Assembly: GCA_949152475.1 (NCBI GenBank)
Contig: OX424560.1
Location: 18,849,106-18,913,105, forward strand
Length of the DNA stretch: 64,000 nt
Source of the DNA: Terebella lapidaria
Lineage: Eukaryota > Annelida > Polychaeta > Terebellida > Terebellidae
Direction: 5' to 3'
The first letter of the stretch is position 1. The number at the start of each line of letters is the position of its first letter. A model generated the notes under the pieces. It worked only from the letters and a program-made list of their open reading frames with translations, had not been told where the DNA came from and searched no databases. The position numbers and the translations under genes are program-made. Positions 34,008 through 45,049 of this stretch are shown here, piece by piece.

Positions 34008-35090
34008 TCATTGTGTCGTAACTGCGTCTTGCTGTATGCAGAATTTATCCTGTTCCAGAGGAGATTCGGCAACCACTTTGGTTCTCGACGTCTTGTCGTT
34101 GCTGGAGCGCAGACTTATCTTCTTGGGGAAAGATGCGTTAAATTCCACGAACATAGCGACGAATTCCTTCCGGAACTTTTTCCCAGCGATGCAGTAGAGC
34201 AGGAAGTTGATGCTGTGGTTGAGATACATCATTAGGAAGGCGTTGACTTTCAAGAGATTGTAAAGATCATGCGATATGTCAAAATCCAGCACTATGAGAA
34301 TCGTGTTTGGTAAAGTGAGAAATATCCACGTAAATGAAACCACTAGTAACATTATGGCGACGTGGTGGTGAGTCTGCTGAAGTCTGTTATCTGGTTCCAC
34401 AGCGGCATTAGATTTTCGATGGTACATATGTTTGCGATGACGGAATTGCCTACAAATGGACGTGATAATGCACATGTTGAATACCACAACGATCGCGAAA
34501 GGTACAAGCGAATATGATGCTAGCCGGACATAGTTGTATGGACCATTCATGAAACTGTTGCTCGGTAACGGAGCACACACAAATTTACCAGAATCCGCTT
34601 CATAGAGGTGTATTGACCACAGTAACTGAGCATTGTAAATGACCAAAACGCCCAACGTGATCAGGGAGATGATTCTAGCTCTGGCCACTGAGCAAATGGT
34701 GGCTGCTTTAAACGGGAACCATACGGCAATGAAGCGATCTATGGTGACGAGGACGATCAACCAAGCGGACGCGTGGTGAAACAGGGTGAACAAAAAGATA
34801 ACAATTTTGCAAGTGGCGTTTGAGGAATGCAACAATTCAAAGCCGGTGATAACACGGATCCATGTCTTGAAGCCGCTCGTGTAGAGAACAAACGTGTCCG
34901 CAATTGATAGTAGAACGAGGTAGAAATTCACTGAATTTGTGCGCATGCGCTTTCGCATCAACACCAACAAGGCGAGTGTGTTTCCAATTGTACCAAGGAT
35001 AATTATAATCAAGAGGAGGATGGTCAGCAGCCAATAGCTTACTTCCATTTGAACACTATGAGCAGAGTTCATCGATTGGTTGTTCTCCAT
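34008..35090 (-). CDS. rhodopsin-family GPCR, neuropeptide-receptor type (copy A)
   Basis: A single-exon 360-aa receptor of the plasma membrane, presumed to couple an extracellular peptide to G proteins. Seven membrane segments lie near residues 18-45, 53-73, 92-118, 137-160, 188-212, 243-268 and 279-302. Visible family marks are Asn37 (TM1), Asp65 (TM2), the Cys94-Cys172 pair, DRF at 118-120 in place of DRY, Pro261 (TM6) and NFLLY at 295-299 in place of NPxxY, followed by CIAGKKFRKEF. This variant set is usual for FMRFamide- and related peptide receptors in protostomes; the ligand cannot be told. NQS at residue 4 is a possible glycosylation site. The start is the first ATG and is conserved with copy B. 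About 95% identical to copy B. Confidence 0.93.
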   Translation of the reverse strand: MENNQSMNSAHSVQMEVSYWLLTILLLIIIILGTIGNTLALLVLMRKRMRTNSVNFYLVLLSIADTFVLYTSGFKTWIRVITGFELLHSSNATCKIVIFLFTLFHHASAWLIVLVTIDRFIAVWFPFKAATICSVARARIISLITLGVLVIYNAQLLWSIHLYEADSGKFVCAPLPSNSFMNGPYNYVRLASYSLVPFAIVVVFNMCIITSICRQFRHRKHMYHRKSNAAVEPDNRLQQTHHHVAIMLLVVSFTWIFLTLPNTILIVLDFDISHDLYNLLKVNAFLMMYLNHSINFLLYCIAGKKFRKEFVAMFVEFNASFPKKISLRSSNDKTSRTKVVAESPLEQDKFCIQQDAVTTQ

Positions 35091-35620
35091 CTTTGATGAA
35101 GTTAATTTTTGTGTCTTCCTGCGTTCTTCTGGCTGGGTCCAAAGCCTCCATAAAGTGTAGCTATGTTCGTTTTTGTCGCATATTATTCACGATAACTAGT
35201 GCAGGTAACACTCAAAATCCTTCATTTTTCGCCCAGTGTAATCAGGTTCTCAAAAGTAATTTGTACATTACCATCGACATCATCAACTCAGATGTTGCTG
35301 CTACATGCATAAAATGTCAAATATGGAGTTCCATCAGCGGAGAGTAGCGCTTCTGATGATTCAATCGAAGGTTGCCTCCCTTGATATTCATGGACAATGA
35401 ACCAGGCTCCACCAGTGACAGTCGCCGTCTTCTAACTCTGGAATCCGAAGGAGAAAATATGCCATTAGCTAGGTTACTTTACTGTGTCGACTCCCTAACT
35501 ATTGCAGGATTACTTATCTGGTATACACGTTAAAAAGTTTTCAAGAATTTTTTTTAGTAATGTACTTCCAATTAATAATTGTGTAAGACCTGTAATTCAT
35601 TAGTTATTGAAGTTATACAT

Positions 35621-35745
35621 ATCGGCCCAAGTATCATACACTGTGCCTTCTTCTATAATCAATAATGATTAAAAAGGTGACAGACGGATTAAGTGGCATT
35701 CATTTAGTGGACGAGGAGTATTAAGCAGTGTATGATATTTGGGCC
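35621..35745. mobile_element. 125-bp hairpin MITE absent from unit B
   Basis: Inverted ends GGCCCAAGTATCATACACTG and CAGTGTATGATATTTGGGCC. TACAT lies outside both ends (35616-35620 and 35746-35750). Unit B reads straight through from GTTATTGAATATAT to CTTGTTTACAG. Confidence 0.75.
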
Positions 35746-36206
35746 TACATGTCTTGTTACAGATACGACTCATTTTGATTTGAATCATTGGTAGGTTTTC
35801 TATATTCTTATTTGAAAGAAATTAGAGTGTTGATAGATATTCATAAAAATTCTAGAAAAAGACTAGAAACAGAAAAATCCAGGTGGGAAACAAAACCGTG
35901 TCAAATTATGTTCCGCGGATTTCCCCCAAATCTCAATATATTGACTTGCTCAACCTACAGCTTGAGTAAAAATTGAACATTCCATATTATAGCTTTATGT
36001 CCAATTTGTGTAAGAATATTTCGTTCCAGTGTAGTCCATACCAAGGATGCATATAGGCCTAATACACTCTTGGAATTTCGGTAATAACGCTTGATTATTT
36101 TTCCCCTAATATGGCCTCCACATTGCTCAAATCGCTGATTGTCGAGACGTCTCGAATAAGTTTGAATATCTAAATATAACGATATATATATATTTCGAAC
36201 TAATGC

Positions 36207-36320
36207 ATTTTTCATTCACGATGTCAAGTTTTATGACGTTTCCAGCTAATGAAGTGCATCTCTGTTTTCATTCACGATGTCAAATTTTAAGACGTTTCCA
36301 GCTTATGGAGTGCCTCTCTG
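36207..36320 (+). repeat. local tandem duplication of about 60 bp
   Basis: TTTTCATTCACGATGTCAA followed by TTTTA, GACGTTTCCAGC and the next ~20 bases occurs twice in unit A but once in unit B (near 60848). Confidence 0.75.
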
Positions 36321-37885
36321 TACAATATGCATTTTTTGCCAAAAATTACCCTTTTACCTTCTAACATTTGTGTGTACTCTCGGACGCTGTTATTCCATCG
36401 ATCATCAGCTCGCACCTTGGAAGATTCGCTATATATCCTTAGCAGTGGCAGGAGCGACACGCGATAAACCGTTGTAAATCAATAGAGTGCTCTCTACTCT
36501 CGACACTTCGAGCCGACTACGGAAATGCTACTCGGGCAACAGGTATTATATCTCAGTTCCAGGCCAGCCAAGGAGACGATCGCGGCCCTCGTGCGAGGAG
36601 GCGGAGCAATATATGGCTCTGAGAAGGGGTGGAGGGTGGGTAACGGCCATACGGCCCGCTTTCTCATAAGGCCTAAAACGTAAATATTGATTCCTCAAAA
36701 TAAATGTTCTTCCTGTGGATTGACAAGTCATTTGATCATAAGATTAACTTATCTGCACTTTTTCAATATCCAGTAACTATTAATGCCGTACGAAAATTCC
36801 CTGATCGGTAACCCGTTACATCACTTAATGCTGTACATCACCTCGTATTTCTGTTGATTCATAACTAGTTTCAAAGTGTGTTGCTACGTACACATTATGT
36901 GTATCAATCTTTGAGGATGGGGTGTATTAAAAAATGTTGGACCCTCTCATTCTCTTGTAAACTTCAAAGGGATGCATTCCTCAATATGCACATATCCAAT
37001 CGATTTCAAAATTCGACACAGCAATTTGTAGTCATTAGCTATCGTCATACGGGACCTGGTTTTTCACTAAACTAGGTGTTATTTCTGACATGAAAGATCA
37101 TTCTTTCTAGCATGCAAGTCATATTCAACTTATCATTTATTATAGAGAACATACATATGCGGGCCCAGCGATTGCCGTTTAAGTTGTACAGCAACGAACG
37201 GGTAATGACAGTGAAGCTATCCGCTGAGTTGGGCTGGGATGCACTGAGGAGTTTGAGCAAACAACATACTCGGCTTATGTTACTCTAAAGGACAGACATA
37301 CGCCAGCGAATGTTTCGCCTGCTGGAGCAACGATTCTTCGTTTCGTTGAAGCGTTGACACTGATACATGTGATTCTCAATCTTCATTTCTTTTCTGAAAG
37401 TGTTGGTACTCCGAGGAAGTTTTGGAAAATAGATATTCTATTCACTTTTTTATCATTTAACAAATCACTATTTTCGATGCTGGAGGATATTAACGAATTC
37501 TTGCTGTCGGTGTTGTACATAGCGGCTTTTCATTTCATTGGAAGACGGTTTTAATATACTTTGATATGTTATGTTTGTAAATGACAGGCAATGCACGAAG
37601 ATCACGTGAGCGGCCATGTGGACCAGATGAAATGAGAACCAGTGCTTGAGGATGAGGGAACAGGAAAGTTGTGCGTTCGCCAGACATCCCAAGGATGGCC
37701 AGTGAACTAGTGAAAATTATGAAGAAAGAAATATGCATTATAATTTTAGTCACCATTGTATTCCCTACATTCCTGCACCTTCCAGACATCAATCTTATAT
37801 AATTCTCGGAAAAGCCGATGTCGTGTGAAAAAACGTAGATTATCTCCATGCCCAGGCGTGTGGGTCGATGCGGTGCTTATCCGTA

Positions 37886-38110
37886 CCTTAAACAGGCCAG
37901 GTAATTGACCATTTATCGTGACCTTGAGCCCAGATGACCAGCGACGGACTGACGAAAGAGATTGGCTCCGGGGCTGAAGGCTGACCCGATAGATTCCCGA
38001 GAACTCTCCAGGGGGATGTGAGATGTGATGATGATGACCGTTTTTATGGCATATGAAGGTTGATGTGATGATGATTACGTCATTTCCGATAGCAGATAGA
38101 GGAAGGTTAT
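37886..38110 (-). promoter_or_regulatory. conserved upstream block, possible 5' non-coding exon of GPCR A
   Basis: The block is well conserved with 63360-63590 while neighbouring sequence is more diverged. Reading frames differ between the copies, so it is not protein coding. At exactly the same aligned position both copies have a minus-strand splice donor (AAG/GTACGG here). This fits a 5' UTR exon about 2.8 kb upstream of the receptor start. Transcript data are needed. Confidence 0.35.
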
Positions 38111-38397
38111 TTCTGTTTTGGAGGTAAACTTTGGTAAACTGAAACATAACTGCACGCCACAATATTAACATCTTGGAGTCTGTAAATCAACAAGCAAAAA
38201 CACTGCCACAGATGCCCTCGAAATTCACCAGAAATACATTGTCTACCCTGAAAATGTGAATTTATTTCTCTAACATGTAAACCCCGAAGAAAAACCCAAA
38301 GTCCTTCAGTATATGTAGGTCTTCATTATCATCGTTCTCGATGCTAGCTACATAATAATATAAGGTATAATCCGGTGCAGACCCCCTGATCCGCCCT

Positions 38398-38414
38398 CCC
38401 CCCCCCCCCCCCCC
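38398..38414 (+). repeat. 17-base poly-C run
   Basis: A homopolymer of C in unit A. Similar runs occur at 10105-10117, 46954-46968 and 56707-56720, each in the plus strand. Confidence 0.9.
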
Positions 38415-38539
38415 ACCCCTCAGGGAAAGTAACCACGTACTGCGAGTGTTACAGCTCCAAAACTCTATACGGCCTGTAAGTCATGTGCCGTTACTGTGTG
38501 ATTCTGGTGGCAAACAAACATATAACATTTCTGTGACCT

Positions 38540-40260
38540 GAGTAATTTGAGTTTTGAATGGAGATCTACTCATATTAAACAAAAGGTATTCGTTCGTTTG
38601 CCACCGGAAATCACACCATGCCATCAAGTGACTTACAGGCCCTATTTGACATTTTCTGGCATATTATCTACATATATACGCCACAAAGGCCTTATATACT
38701 CCTCAAAGGCCTTAAACCACATAAAGCAGCAGGTCCGGATCAAATTAAACCAATTATATATAAGGAACTACATGCCACACTCGCACCTTGTCTTTCTCTC
38801 ATATTCCAAGTATCTCTGTCTACAGGTAAAATCCCCAATGATTGGAAACGTGCAAATGTAACTCCATTATATAAAAAAGGACCTAAACAACTTGCCGTTA
38901 ACTACAGACCAATATCATTAACATGCATTGCTTGCAAACTTATGGAACATATACTGGCCAGTAACATCACAAAGCACCTGGAATCACACAATATCCTGTA
39001 TAAGAACCAACACGGGTTCCGTTCAGGTAAATCCTGTGAAACACAATTAATTGAATTTGTTCACGAACTCCACAATAATAAAAAACACAAAACACAAACT
39101 GACGCCATCGTAATGGATTTCAGTAAGGCATTCGATAAAGTATCCCATCCCAGCCTTATCCATAAACTTAACCACTACGGCATAAAAAATCAAACTCTTG
39201 CCTGGATCCAAGACTTCTTAAAAGACAGGCAACAGTGTGTCGTTATTGACGGCGCAACCTCAACCACAGGCCCAGTAACATCAGGCGTTCCCCAGGGATC
39301 GGTCCTAGGACCCATCCTTTTCTTAATTTATATAAATGACCTTCCAGCTATGGTTCATTCTGAAGTCAGACTCTTTGCCGACGACACAGTCATATATCGC
39401 CAAATAAAAAACATCTCCGACACAAACATCCTGCAAAACGACCTCCTAAGTCTTGAAAAGTGGGAATCACTCTGGCAAATGGAATTTCACCCTGATAAAT
39501 GCCAAGTAATCAAATTTAACTCAACAGAACAGTACAATGTACCTTACACACTACGAGGCCATCAGCTCAAAACAGTATCAAGTATGAAGTACCTAGGCAT
39601 AACAATCACCTCCGATATTTCCTGGAACAAACATATCAGTAACATCACAAAAAAGGCAAATAGTACCTTAGGCTTTCTTAAAAGAAACCTACGTATCCAT
39701 TCCCCCATTATCAAACAAAAGGCTTATTTCGGACTTGTCCGCCCACAATTGGAATATTGCGCGTCGGTGTGGGATCCATACACGACAAGCAACATCAGAA
39801 GCCTGGAGATGGTACAGCGCCGAGCTGCTCGATGGGTCCTCCATCGGTACCATAACACGTCTAGCGTCTCCAACATGCTGGAACAGCTCCAGTGGGTCCC
39901 ACTCCAGACAAGACGCCTCCACTGTCGCCTTGTTCTGTTATATAAAATGGTACACCAAACAGTAACCACTGACCCCTACCAATATCTCACCCCCGTAACA
40001 AGACATACCAGGCACACACATCCATACTCTTTCATCCAGGTACCGACACGTTTGCAGCAACACAATATGTCATTTTTCCCACGTACGGTTGTCCAATGGA
40101 ATGCCTTACCCCCCCACGTAGTTCTAGCTCCCACTTTACGTTCCTTTAAAACACTATTAGCAGTACACGCTGGCACCACAGTTGAACCCATGTAGATACT
40201 CTCAAATCTATGTACATAAATTTCTAGTTACTAAAGCTGGTTTTAAACGCTTGTAAATAT
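38540..40260 (+). mobile_element. 5'-truncated LINE inserted in unit A
   Basis: A non-LTR retrotransposon fragment with reverse transcriptase and C-terminal region but no endonuclease. It lies in the stretch (about 38374-40340) that unit B lacks, so it arrived after the duplication. Exact ends are uncertain; no clear A-tail or target duplication is visible. Confidence 0.75.
38618..40195 (+). CDS. non-LTR retrotransposon reverse transcriptase, 525 aa
   Basis: Copies RNA into DNA at a nicked target in LINE retrotransposition. Seen in order: LKPHKAAGPDQIKP (33-45), VNYRPISLT (94-102), HGFRSGKSC (132-140), the first catalytic Asp in VMDFSKAFDKV (167), SGVPQGSVLGPILFLIYIND (222-241), FADDT (253-257) with the catalytic Asp pair, MKYLGI in the thumb region, and a C-terminal tail with VVQWNALPPHV. 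The style is of CR1/Rex1- or Jockey-type LINEs. The frame is open for 525 codons, suggesting a recent copy, but the endonuclease half is missing because of 5' truncation. The chosen ATG is simply the first in frame. Confidence 0.9.
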   Translation: MPSSDLQALFDIFWHIIYIYTPQRPYILLKGLKPHKAAGPDQIKPIIYKELHATLAPCLSLIFQVSLSTGKIPNDWKRANVTPLYKKGPKQLAVNYRPISLTCIACKLMEHILASNITKHLESHNILYKNQHGFRSGKSCETQLIEFVHELHNNKKHKTQTDAIVMDFSKAFDKVSHPSLIHKLNHYGIKNQTLAWIQDFLKDRQQCVVIDGATSTTGPVTSGVPQGSVLGPILFLIYINDLPAMVHSEVRLFADDTVIYRQIKNISDTNILQNDLLSLEKWESLWQMEFHPDKCQVIKFNSTEQYNVPYTLRGHQLKTVSSMKYLGITITSDISWNKHISNITKKANSTLGFLKRNLRIHSPIIKQKAYFGLVRPQLEYCASVWDPYTTSNIRSLEMVQRRAARWVLHRYHNTSSVSNMLEQLQWVPLQTRRLHCRLVLLYKMVHQTVTTDPYQYLTPVTRHTRHTHPYSFIQVPTRLQQHNMSFFPRTVVQWNALPPHVVLAPTLRSFKTLLAVHAGTTVEPM

Positions 40261-41079
40261 GTTCATTGCTTTGTTTAATAATGTGTATGTTCCCAGCTGC
40301 GCCCCCTACGCTAGAGCCTCCGATTGGTCGGAGTTTGCGTAGTAACGGTAGATATATGCACATTTTGACTTGGAAGTTGTCATGATATACAATGGCCTTG
40401 TCCATCAGTATACAATGGACATGTATCATTCGAAGTGCCCGAGGAAATATACAAAATCGTAATATCGATGACTAATCCAGACCATCGTTAATAAAATTTA
40501 CAGTCATTCAATTGAGATGACAGAGTATATTCCTATACCAATATACATTCAGTTATTACTTCCAAATCATTGATTTTCACCCAGTATTATGTTCCCGCCA
40601 GGTATCTTTTCAATGATCACTCGCAGGTCTATTTGTTCATGATGATAATTCGCCTGAGAATAATTACATTAACTTTGTCTCACTTCCCCTTGAATAATAT
40701 CAGGGCTGGATGAAGATGGTAAAATATGGCCGTAAGCAAAAAGATATGGTGATTGATTCTGAATTAACATCGTTCAGACCATTGCCAATTCGGGGGTATA
40801 ATGTATTGTAAAGTTTAATTTACTTCCAGGTGCATTTCTCTTGAGTACTGTGCACTTGTGTGAAGGATACACAGTGCAGTCCAGTTACATAATTGACATA
40901 GTATCGGTAATTACAACGTGACCTCTCATTCGAAAAATAGTTAGGAATATCTGTTGTAATACAGGTAAAATGATTGCACACATATTTTCTCTTTTTGTTG
41001 GAACCACATAGGAAGAATAACTTCCTTGTGTGGAAACCTTTAGTATGTGCACGTTCCACGAACTGTCTCCAGAATGGTT

Positions 41080-42545
41080 TTGAAGTTATATTATACATGT
41101 TGCACATGTACACATTACATACAACTTGCTATGTTAGTTCGCCAACTTACCTATCCGTTGTGAACATCTATTGTCTGCCCCGATGACGCGCGTTGGAATG
41201 ATGTACATGTAAACGTTCATGCTCGTTTCTATTTCTAAAATCGTTTCTTTTGGCTGGTCTATTGATTTCATACACATCAGTATATCAAAGGTCAATGAAA
41301 TACACAAATGAGAAATCGAAGAGATCACAAAGGAATTTGGTGGTTGTGTTGGGTTACGATACTCAGTTCGATTGCACTGGAGCACTGCCTCTGTCGACTG
41401 TGATTGTATTTCGCATACTTCGCTCTATTTATTCAAGCATGCTTCTAGTTTGGTCCTGATTCAAGGTACTGGCGAGTCATGAACAGTCTGATGGATTCAT
41501 ACCATATGAAGTGAAGTCAACAGGCATCTTGTGTGGTACAATTTTTGCTTATAAAATATGGATATTATTGGTTCGTTAAGTCTACGCAACTAAGAGTGGA
41601 AAATTGATATATTTGCCAACAAAGAATCTGATCCCAATATGTCTGATTGTCTTGTTTAAGTGGTTTTGTTTAATGGGTTTGTCCGCGATGTTCAAGTATT
41701 CATAATGACAAATCGTGCCCAAATAACCCTGGTTATCCTAATGTCTCATTACTCTGATTTCACAAAACCTCTTGAATAATACATGGGCTGTGGACAAATT
41801 CATTCTGATAGGAGGCTCTCAATCAAATGAAAAATAGTTCACCCTACTGCACTAATATGCTGTTTTGAACCGTGTTATTCTGATATACTGATGTCTGTTC
41901 ATTTAATATATTGTATTAGATGTATCAGATCGTACGCTAGAAAATGAGTCATGTGTGCTCTCAAATTAAATTTAAGATGAAAGAGATCCTGAAATGACCC
42001 AATCCAGTGCATGAAACGGCTGTTTAATTATATGCATTCACCCATATAGTGCCCCCAAGACAATGGTACGGCTTCCCCATGTTAAATCCTTATAAGAAAG
42101 TAGTTAAATCGACTTTGTTTGAAGAATAGTGTTCACAAAATTATTCATCCCACTGATTAAATTTGGGTTTGATCCTGTTTTCATCAATTTCATTTGAGAG
42201 CACAAATTGTCTGATACCCTCCAGTAAGATCTAATACATCGGTGAACATACTAATTGAAAGAACATTAGACAACGTTTGAAATATTCGTCAGCTACACTG
42301 AATCTTTGAAAAATTCAATGAAAAATCATATTCAAATAGACATTTTTATTAACCATCATCCCCGATATACTGATGTCCATCCATTTATGTTTATAAGCCT
42401 CTATAGTCTCAAGTTTCACTTTTTTTCTACCCAGTGCCATCTTCAAGTACTATTCTATTTTTAATCCACCTCCTGGTGCATTTCACTTGTAGTACAGTGT
42501 AGGGATACACAGTGCAGACCAGTTACATAATTGACACCCCTCAAT
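41080..42545 (+). repeat. older segmental duplication, copy 1
   Basis: Collinear but diverged match to 45050-46565. Shared strings include GCTTGCTATGTTAGTT, ATATATGG-like GCTTATAAAATATG, GTTAAGTCTA and the end block GGATACACAGTGCAG then CCAGTTACATAATTGACA. A further copy of the end block is at 40829-40905. No coding exon could be supported. Confidence 0.65.
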
Positions 42546-42829
42546 ATAAATTATTGTCAAAGTTCGCGAATTTTACCATATGACCGATCATCATATTCAG
42601 CCGGCAGTTTGACTGAATAAAATATAAATACAAAATATCACAGGAATAGGACGGATTGAATATTACTGAAGCGACGAATAACACATTCGATGAGCGAGCA
42701 CCGGATATCATACTTTTTCAGCTTACTAGCCCATTTGGGCCTATAAGCTATTGTCGCTGGATTTTCTTCCGTCGTTCGTCAATTGTCCATCCAGGTATGT
42801 AATATTATTTACAAGTCGGAACATGTGTT

Positions 42830-44600
42830 TTGATTTTTTATTGAAATGTTATTGGCCAATTGGCGGTCATTTTGATGCCGAAATGGCTAATTTGACGCAA
42901 TTTTTGACCGAAAACAACCTAAAACTGTAATAGTGTTTTTTATAAACAGCATAGTATTTTCATACTCATTGACGTCAGGTGGGAAATTTCAATAGATTGG
43001 AGTCGTCCTCTTGTTGCCACATTAATAGGTATTGATAACGTTTCTGTGAGATTATGACTACAACAAACTTCTATTCTGTACAGCGAAACATTCACGTGGA
43101 ATAGTACTTATGTAATCTAACTTCTCAGTTTGGCAGCATTTCTGCAGACAGAGTAATACTATTGTACTGTTCATTAATTCCTGATATTATAGGTAAATAT
43201 TATGATATACTCAATTCTACTGATTATAATGTTTCGTATGTATGTATGTTTTGGAGAGTATAAAAAATGCACTGGCACAATATAATTGTAAGAGTAACAC
43301 ATACCATAAAAATGATGAAAATTCATTGAGCGACATTGAACAAGTTATGTTGGATTATTTAAGCTTGCTTCTGACTAAAAGTTCTTTAAGATTTTGATGC
43401 TTCTTGTAAGCTGTTGCTATTTTAATATCACTATCAGTATTTTTGTTGAGTTGTTTAATATGCTTTTTAACAATTTGGGCCGAAAGAGCACCTATTTTTG
43501 AGAAGGGTACTATATACACCAGGTCGAATTTATTTTTACTTTTGTTCAAAAGGTCATACTTTGTAAATTTTTGAACGTTGAGGCCATGAGGTTCGAAAGT
43601 GCTTAGAGTATCAATCCAACAATTTTTTTTTGGCCATAACTTTTGAACGAATCATTTTAGAGACTTCAAATTTGATTAATATTTTAGGGCAATGGCAAGA
43701 TATGACCTTGACATTTGGCCTTGACCTTAAAGTGCTCGCCGGAGGGCTATGTCAAGGTCATTTATAATCCTGTGTGCACCCTATCGAGTAGTATATCGTT
43801 AGAAAGGTTTTGAGCACACGATTCCAGATATTTTTTTGACGCTATGACGTATTGTGACGTCACAATAACGCCATGAACATCGCATTTCTGATATTTCAAA
43901 TTGCCATACCTTTGTCAAGTCTGCATGAAATTGCGTTAAACTTGATATGCATCTTACAGGCCTCGAACTCAGAACCTATATAAAACACATTTTGGACCGT
44001 AACTACTGAAAAAAAAATCATCGCAGAGATTTCAAATTTGACTCATATTGTAGGGCAATGGTAAGCGCAAAAGATATAAATTAAAACTTGACATTTGACT
44101 TTGACGTTTGCCAGGGGTCAAGGTCATTCACAGATCTTTGCGCCCCCAGTCGTGTAGTATATCGCTGGATAGGTATTGAGCCCATGGCGCTACGAGCTAC
44201 AGTGACATCACAAAAACGTCATAAACATCAAATTTCCAAAATTTTGAACGCCTTTGTCGAAAGTTCATGAAATCGCTTCAAACTTGACATGCATCCTACA
44301 GGCAACGATCCTAATGGGATCACCTATCAATGTCAAGTGTCATGGTCAAGACCACTGAGAACCCGTCAAGGTCAAGGTCATTCACAAATCTTTACATTTC
44401 GAGTCATGTAGTCCAGATATACATTAATTTTGTCGCTAGTAAGTATAGTGACGTACCAATGACGCCATAAACATCGAATTACTGACATTTCAAACGTCAT
44501 AACGTCAAACTTGATATGTATCTCACAGGACATGATCTAAAAGGAATCACCCATCAAGGTCCAGTGTCATAGTCAAGGTCAATGAGAACCCTTAAAAACG
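42830..44600 (+). repeat. tandem-like repeats of about 350 bp, rich in AAGGTCA
   Basis: Roughly three diverged units (43600-43960, 43980-44330, 44330-44590) share TTTCAAATTTGA, TAGGGCAATGG, GTAGTATATCGCT and GTGACGTCACAA-like strings. They carry several TCAAGGTCA motifs. Non-coding. Confidence 0.6.
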
Positions 44601-45049
44601 TATTTTCGGTAAAAACTCTTTGTCCAGGTGGGGTGGAATGCAGCCGGACAATACCACGTAGGAAGCGAATGACATTCACGCCTATATTTCAAAGTTTTAT
44701 AATTGCAGCAAAAAAAAATTTATTCCACAAACATCTGAGCATATTGTATGCAGTTCTGATACAGCTGGTCAACTCTTATCTATTTTTCTTCGTTTCTTGC
44801 ATGAATTAATATACTCATGTACAAAGGGTGGTTCTTTTTATTTTCGGTCAATAACAAAGAGAATAAAATGTATGCAAACATGTTAATATACTGCTGCATT
44901 GAACATGTTGAAAATGTGTTAAACCTATTATTGCTTATTTGTTCATTCGTTAATATTAATCATCAGACAAAAATACTACTCTATGTGTAAAACTTCAGTG
45001 TGTATGGTTTCAAATGCAACTGTCTCTAGTATAGTTATATTTCACACAT

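Larger units (their letters stand above)
32116..40430. repeat. segmental duplication unit A, with GPCR gene
   Basis: Aligns collinearly with unit B (56939 to the window end), including the GPCR, its 3' flank, 2.5 kb upstream and a conserved block near 37886-38110. Relative to B it has extra insertions at 33339-33832, 35621-35745 and about 38374-40340, and a local 60-bp tandem duplication around 36207-36320. After the LINE the match resumes at ATACAATGGCCTTGTCCATC (40386). Confidence 0.8.

Noticed and set aside
37746-38171. 141-codon minus-strand frame upstream of GPCR A
   Set aside because: The matching region in unit B does not keep the frame, so conservation there is not protein-level.
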